NCBI GenBank assembly: GCA_041609995.1
Contig: JBFIPU010000095.1
Location: 1-10,208, forward strand
DNA: 10,208 bases
Reading direction: 5' to 3'
From: JABDOU01 sp041609995
Lineage (GTDB): Bacteria; Actinomycetota; Acidimicrobiia; Spongiisociales; SHLN01
The position numbers and the translations under genes are program-made. The notes under the pieces were generated by a model that did not search any database, had not been told where the DNA came from, and saw only the letters and a list, made by a program, of their open reading frames with translations. Positions within the stretch are counted from its first letter, which is position 1, and each line of letters begins with the position of its first letter. Positions 6,999 to 10,208 of the stretch are shown one piece after another.

Positions 6999-7994
6999 AT
7001 GTCTGATCCCATCGTCCGCGTCGAGGACGTCACCAAGCGATTCGGCGACGTCGAAGCACTCGCCGGCGTCAGCCTCCAGGTCGATTCGGGCGCCATCTAC
7101 AGCTTGTTGGGACCGAACGGTGCCGGCAAGACCACGATCATTCGCATCCTGGCGACGTTGCTCCGACCGGATTCGGGGACGGCGTGGGTGGCCGGGCTGG
7201 ATACCGCCGCCTTCCCGGCGCTAGTGCGAAACCGGATCGGATTGGCTGGCCAGTTCGCCGCGGTCGACGACTTCCTGACCGGACGAGAGAACGTCGAGAT
7301 GGTCGGTCGGCTGTACAACCTGCCTCCGGCCGAAGTGACGAGGCGTGCCACGGAGGTGCTCGAGCGGATCAGCCTGGCCGACGCCGCCGACCGGCCGGTG
7401 CGGACCTACTCGGGGGGAATGCGACGGCGCCTCGACCTGGCTGCGTCGATGGTGGGTCGTCCCGAGGTTTTGTTCCTGGACGAACCCACCACCGGTATCG
7501 ACCCCCGGAGTCGAGCCGACGTGTGGGATCTCATCGAGGAGCTCGTCGAGGCAGGAACAACGATCCTCCTGACCACCCAATACCTCGAGGAGGCTGACCG
7601 GCTCGCCTCCAAGATCGGCGTCATCGACCATGGCCGGCTGATCTCGGAAGGAACTGCCGACGAACTGAAGGACAAGATCGGCGGCTCGGTCGTGGAGGTG
7701 ATCGTGCCCGCCGCCGACCAGGACACCGCCATCAAGGCGCTGGGAGCCGTGACCGGCGACGACTGCACTGTCGACCGACGATCGGGACGCCTCACCATCC
7801 CCGCCGTGGACGGTCCGCGGACGCTCACCGCCGCAGTGCGCCATCTCGACGACGCCGGGGTTGAGCCGGTTGACATCGGACTACACAAGCCCACTCTGGA
7901 CGACGTCTTCCTGACGCTGACCGGTCGGGCCACCGACACCTCACCGGCCGAGGGGCACCGTGCCTCCCGCCGGCCCGAGAGGAGCCACGCATGA
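6999..7994 (+). CDS. ABC exporter ATP-binding protein, DrrA family
   Basis: This 331-residue protein powers an ABC-2 type exporter. Walker A GPNGAGKTT is at 38-46, the Q-loop is at Q85, the signature YSGGMRR is at 137-143, and Walker B with the catalytic Glu (VLFLDEP) is at 157-163. The switch region reads TTQYLEEAD (192-200), with Gln where most ABC ATPases have His; this is typical of the DrrA (daunorubicin resistance) family. The C-terminal part (about 225-310, ending KPTLDDVFLTLTG) is the accessory domain usual in this family. ATG at 6999 is chosen over the open frame to the left because GAGGAG (6988-6993) is five bases upstream. It overlaps the permease start by four bases (ATGA). Substrates of the family are drugs, glycolipids or antibiotics; the one here is unknown. 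Likely controlled by the divergent MarR protein. Confidence 0.93.
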   Translation: MSDPIVRVEDVTKRFGDVEALAGVSLQVDSGAIYSLLGPNGAGKTTIIRILATLLRPDSGTAWVAGLDTAAFPALVRNRIGLAGQFAAVDDFLTGRENVEMVGRLYNLPPAEVTRRATEVLERISLADAADRPVRTYSGGMRRRLDLAASMVGRPEVLFLDEPTTGIDPRSRADVWDLIEELVEAGTTILLTTQYLEEADRLASKIGVIDHGRLISEGTADELKDKIGGSVVEVIVPAADQDTAIKALGAVTGDDCTVDRRSGRLTIPAVDGPRTLTAAVRHLDDAGVEPVDIGLHKPTLDDVFLTLTGRATDTSPAEGHRASRRPERSHA

Positions 7995-8824
7995 CCACGA
8001 TCGTTCACTCCGATCAGCGACCATCGATCCCGCAGACAGTGTCCAATGTGGCCGTGTTGGTGCGTCGCAACCTGCGGCGTATCGCCCGGCTACCCCAATT
8101 GCTGCTGTTCGCCACGGTGCAGCCGGTGATGTTCTTGCTCCTTTTCAACTACGTGTTCGGCGGTTCGATCGGCCAGTCGCTTCCTCCGGCCGCGGGCGGC
8201 CAATACATCAACTGGCTGATCCCGGGGTTGCTGGTGCAGGTGGCCGTGTTCGGCGCCTCGTCGACGGCGATCGGCCTGTCTGACGACCTGAAGAAGGGCG
8301 TGATCGACCGGTTTCGTTCACTGCCGGTGGCGCGGTCGGCTGTCCTGGCGGGGCGGACGATCGCCGACTTGGTGCGCAACGCTTTCGTGATCAGCCTGAT
8401 GCTGGGGGTGGGGTTGCTGATCGGGTTCGAGTGGCAGACGAGCTTCGTGGAGACGGTGCTGGCCTTCCTGTTGGCGGTGGCCTTCGCCTTTGCGTTCTCG
8501 TGGGTGATGGCGGCGATCGGGCTGGCGGTGAAGGACCCAGAAACAGCCCAGACCGCCAGCTTCCTCCCGCTGTTCCCGCTGGTGTTTGCCTCGTCGGTGT
8601 TCGTTCCCACCCAGACGATGCCGGACTGGTTGAGGGTGTTCGCCGACCACCAGCCGGTGACCATTCTCGGCAACGCGATGCGGGGCTTGATTCTGGGTTC
8701 GGACGCCCTGCAGCCGGGCCAGACCACCGCCGGCCAGATCCTCCTGGCGCTGGTGTGGATCGCGGCCATCCTGGTGGTGTTCGTCCCGCTGGCGGTGCGC
8801 ATGTACCGCAAAGCCATCAACTGA
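7991..8824 (+). CDS. ABC-2 type exporter permease, DrrB family
   Basis: This 277-residue protein has six hydrophobic segments (about 36-56, 76-96, 131-146, 155-178, 189-205 and 250-268). Between the second and third lies DDLKKGVIDRFRSLPVARSA (98-117), the conserved cytoplasmic coupling stretch of ABC-2 permeases. The N-terminus (VLVRRNLRRIARLPQLLLF) and the ATVQPVMFLLLFNYVFGG segment match DrrB-type proteins. It forms the membrane part of the exporter with the preceding ATPase. The ATG at 7991 overlaps the ATPase stop codon, implying translational coupling, and AGAGGAG lies upstream within the ATPase gene. Two such half-units would normally assemble per transporter. Confidence 0.92.
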   Translation: MTTIVHSDQRPSIPQTVSNVAVLVRRNLRRIARLPQLLLFATVQPVMFLLLFNYVFGGSIGQSLPPAAGGQYINWLIPGLLVQVAVFGASSTAIGLSDDLKKGVIDRFRSLPVARSAVLAGRTIADLVRNAFVISLMLGVGLLIGFEWQTSFVETVLAFLLAVAFAFAFSWVMAAIGLAVKDPETAQTASFLPLFPLVFASSVFVPTQTMPDWLRVFADHQPVTILGNAMRGLILGSDALQPGQTTAGQILLALVWIAAILVVFVPLAVRMYRKAIN

Positions 8825-8842
8825 GGGCGTTGGCGAAGTTTC

Positions 8843-8960
8843 CGAACCTTCGGCTGTTTCCCGGTTATAGACCTGTAAGTGCCTAAGGAAGGAACCGCGC
8901 TTTCGAACTTTCGGCTGTTTCCCGGCTATAGACCTGGAAGCGCCTAAGGAAGGAACAGCG
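8843..8960. repeat. Two tandem 57-bp direct repeat units, 61-bp period
   Basis: Unit 1 is 8843-8899 and unit 2 is 8904-8960. They have the same length with no gaps and five substitutions by hand alignment (about 91% identity). The shared core includes TTCGGCTGTTTCCCGG, TATAGACCTG and GCCTAAGGAAGGAAC. Each unit begins with a short CGAA-NN-TTCG inverted repeat. No known element was recognised. Candidates include a structured RNA, a protein-binding array, or copies of a dispersed intergenic repeat. Confidence 0.85.
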
Positions 8961-8967
8961 GAGTTTG

Positions 8968-8991
8968 ATGCAAAGGGCCGTTGGGCCCTGA
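8968..8991 (+). CDS. Possible seven-residue leader mini-ORF
   Basis: An ATG at 8968 opens a frame reading MQRAVGP and then TGA. CGGAG sits four bases upstream. The mini-ORF overlaps the AGGGCC/GGCCCT hairpin and ends 11 bases before the hairpin that covers the next gene's ribosome-binding site. Such an arrangement can be regulatory, but an ORF this short arises easily by chance. Low confidence. Confidence 0.15.
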   Translation: MQRAVGP

Positions 8992-9001
8992 CGCAGGGCA
9001 A

Positions 9002-9030
9002 TCTCCCGCCATAGTGTCGGCTGCGGGAGA
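9002..9030 (+). promoter_or_regulatory. Stem-loop covering the ribosome-binding site of the propeller gene
   Basis: TCTCCCGC (9002-9009) pairs perfectly with GCGGGAGA (9023-9030) across a 13-base loop. The right arm contains GGGAG, the apparent Shine-Dalgarno, five bases before the ATG at 9035. If transcription starts upstream of 9002, the folded stem would hide the site and lower translation. The stem is directly visible; its regulatory role is inferred. Confidence 0.45.
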
Positions 9031-9034
9031 CGAG

Positions 9035-10208
9035 ATGCGCCGGTGGCGGCTTGCGGTCATGATGGCGATGTTCGCGGTGCTGCCGGCGGCGGCGGCTGAC
9101 GCAGCCTTCCCCGGGGTACCAGGGCGGCTTGCCCTGCTGGTGAGCGAGGCGGGCGGCTCCGACACGGACATCTACACCGTCGAGCCCGACGGCACCGACC
9201 TCGTCAAGGTGACCAGTGACGGAGGCCGTAAGACCTCGGTCCGCTGGTCACCCGACGGGACCCGAATCGCATTCGTGGCAGCGAGCGAGACAGGGAGTTC
9301 TGTACTGATCGTCCCCGGCGCGGGCGGGGCCTACGAAACCGCCTTCGGCGTCATGGCACCCTACTTCATCCGCAGCATCTCATGGTCGGTCGACGGCCAG
9401 GAGATAGCAGTCCTGTGGGAAGCCAAGGCAGGCCTTCAGGAGGTCTCCATCGTTGCGGCTGATGGAAGCGACAGCCGGCATCTGGTGGCGTTCAACTCGG
9501 TAAACGGAGAGCATGTCATCGATTGGTCACCCGCAGGTGACACCCTGGCTTTGAGCGTCTCCGAGCCCGGCGCCGACGCCCCTCGTGTTGCCTTGTTGCG
9601 GCTCGACGGTTCGCAACCGGAGCCTCTCGTGGCCGGCGTTACGCCGTCGTGGTCACCGAGCGGCGATTCACTGGTGTTCGTGGGAGAAGGGGGGACCAGC
9701 GTGATCGACGTCGACGGATCAGATCTCCGTGTGATTCCGGGCCTCGAGTTCGGCGAGCCGCCCGGCCCCGGCCTGGGCGTCGGCTACTACCCATTGTGGT
9801 CGCCGGGGGGAGAAGAAGTCGGTGTCATCAGCTTTGGGGGCTTGAGCGCCGACATCGTTGATGTTGCGACGGGAACGAGGCGGGCCGTGTTCGGCGACGG
9901 CGGCCTGCATGTCGCAGGCCTCGACTGGCAGCGGGCGCCGGCTCCTGGAGGCTTCATCGACGTCTCACCTGACAGCAGCTTCGCGGCAGACATCCAGTGG
10001 CTGGCGGAAGCCGGCGTCACCAGGGGCTGTAACCCGCCGGTCAATGACGAGTTCTGCCCGACGATGAACGTCACTCGCGGGCAGATGGCGGCGTTCTTGG
10101 TGCGTGCACTTGGTCTGCCGGGTGTTGGGGACGCTGATTTCTTCGGTGATGACGACGAGTCGATCTTCGAGGCGGAGATCGACATGCTGGCGGCGGCTGG
10201 CATCACCA
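9035..10208 (+). CDS. Exported TolB/PD40-type beta-propeller protein with C-terminal SLH-like repeats (3' end outside window)
   Basis: The frame is open from ATG 9035 to the window edge (391 visible residues, then one extra base). GGGAG at 9025-9029 precedes the start. Residues 1-23 are a signal peptide (MRRWRLAVMMAMFAVLPAAAADA). Residues 28-300 contain at least five PD40/WD40-like blade motifs: VRWSPDGTRIAFV (69-81), ISWSVDGQEIAVLW (115-128), IDWSPAGDTLALSV (162-175), PSWSPSGDSLVFV (204-216) and PLWSPGGEEVGVI (253-265). These are typical of TolB-like propellers that bind ligands or partner proteins. From residue 307 an SLH-like repeat follows (FIDVSPDSSFAADIQWLAEAGVT, with GC332NPP, C341 and VTRGQMAAFLVRALGLP), and a second begins before the edge. 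The protein is therefore probably wall-bound outside the membrane. The ligand is unknown. Confidence 0.85.
   Translation, partial: MRRWRLAVMMAMFAVLPAAAADAAFPGVPGRLALLVSEAGGSDTDIYTVEPDGTDLVKVTSDGGRKTSVRWSPDGTRIAFVAASETGSSVLIVPGAGGAYETAFGVMAPYFIRSISWSVDGQEIAVLWEAKAGLQEVSIVAADGSDSRHLVAFNSVNGEHVIDWSPAGDTLALSVSEPGADAPRVALLRLDGSQPEPLVAGVTPSWSPSGDSLVFVGEGGTSVIDVDGSDLRVIPGLEFGEPPGPGLGVGYYPLWSPGGEEVGVISFGGLSADIVDVATGTRRAVFGDGGLHVAGLDWQRAPAPGGFIDVSPDSSFAADIQWLAEAGVTRGCNPPVNDEFCPTMNVTRGQMAAFLVRALGLPGVGDADFFGDDDESIFEAEIDMLAAAGIT
9953..10208 (+). repeat. SLH-like repeat region of the propeller protein, cut by the window edge
   Basis: One full repeat begins at residue 307 (FIDV), with the CX8C pair C332/C341 and VTRGQMAAFLVRALGLP. 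A second starts at FFGDDDESIFEAEIDMLAAAGIT and runs off the window. These closely match the three repeats in the 835-residue protein at 2767-3303 (same cysteine spacing, same GQMAAFL core), which suggests a shared cell-wall anchoring module. Confidence 0.8.

Larger units (their letters stand above)
8825..9034 (+). other. Non-coding gap of 210 bases with repeats and hairpins
   Basis: Between the permease stop and the propeller gene lie two 57-bp direct repeats (8843-8899 and 8904-8960), a 6-bp stem-loop AGGGCC/GGCCCT (8974-8979 and 8984-8989), and an 8-bp stem-loop (9002-9009 and 9023-9030). The only coding potential seen is a seven-codon mini-ORF at 8968-8991. The AGGGCC stem-loop could act as a weak terminator for the exporter operon, although no T-run follows. 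Confidence 0.6.

Noticed and set aside
8843..8960. The tandem repeat as a minimal CRISPR array.
   Set aside because: The 57-bp units are separated by only four bases, so there are no spacers, and no cas genes are nearby.
8843..8960. The CGGCTATAG part of the repeat as a sigma-28/WhiG-type -10 element.
   Set aside because: It matches the GCCGATAA consensus only partly, the matching TAAA -35 is absent at the right distance, and no flagellar genes are present.
8318..9001. A 227-codon minus-strand frame opposite the permease and across the repeats.
   Set aside because: It has Arg/His/Gln-rich shadow composition and no domain. It partly translates the tandem repeats only because they are open in that frame.

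Overview
The window is high-GC DNA with dense coding and occasional GTG and TTG starts. The encoded families suggest an actinobacterium. The closest match by eye is the Acidimicrobiia and related uncultured lineages, because two exported proteins carry S-layer-homology-like repeats with the motif GCNPP...FC...VTRGQMAAFL(A/V)RALGLP, which I associate with that group. This assignment is inference from protein style. No rRNA, tRNA, CRISPR array or transposase is visible.

Layout, left to right. (1) 1-315 (+): the 3' end of a helical, acidic exported-type protein, closed by a strong stem-loop shared with the convergent gene. (2) 378-1598 (-): a polytopic membrane protein resembling Wzx/MATE-type polysaccharide flippases. 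(3) 1669-4176 (-): a large exported protein built from a polysaccharide-lyase-14-like domain, three SLH-like repeats and a right-handed beta-helix. Genes 2 and 3 run in the same direction with a 70-base gap and both point to the cell envelope or extracellular polysaccharide. (4) 4270-5319 (+): a DUF2330 protein with a signal peptide and a C-terminal membrane anchor. (5) Two back-to-back hairpins, then 5453-6496 (+): a polytopic membrane protein of unknown function with an internally duplicated DxxxH...(S/T)PxH motif. (6) 6503-6919 (-): a MarR-family repressor, divergent from 6999-7994 and 7991-8824 (+), a DrrA/DrrB-type ABC exporter whose genes overlap by four bases. The 79-base gap between repressor and exporter holds a TTGAC-N3-GTCAA palindrome placed to control both directions. 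(7) 8825-9034: a non-coding stretch with two tandem 57-bp repeat units, a possible seven-codon mini-ORF and a hairpin that would mask a ribosome-binding site. (8) 9035 to the right edge (+): an exported TolB/PD40-type beta-propeller protein ending in SLH-like repeats and cut by the window.

The MarR-DrrAB block is a recognisable drug or lipid efflux module with local repression. The rest is mainly envelope biology: two SLH-bearing exported proteins, a flippase-like protein, a DUF2330 protein and an unassigned membrane protein. I do not see a clear novel defence or mobile system. The least explained items are the duplicated His/Asp motif of the 5453-6496 protein, the 57-bp tandem repeat with its structured leader, and the mid-protein placement of the SLH repeats in the 835-residue protein.
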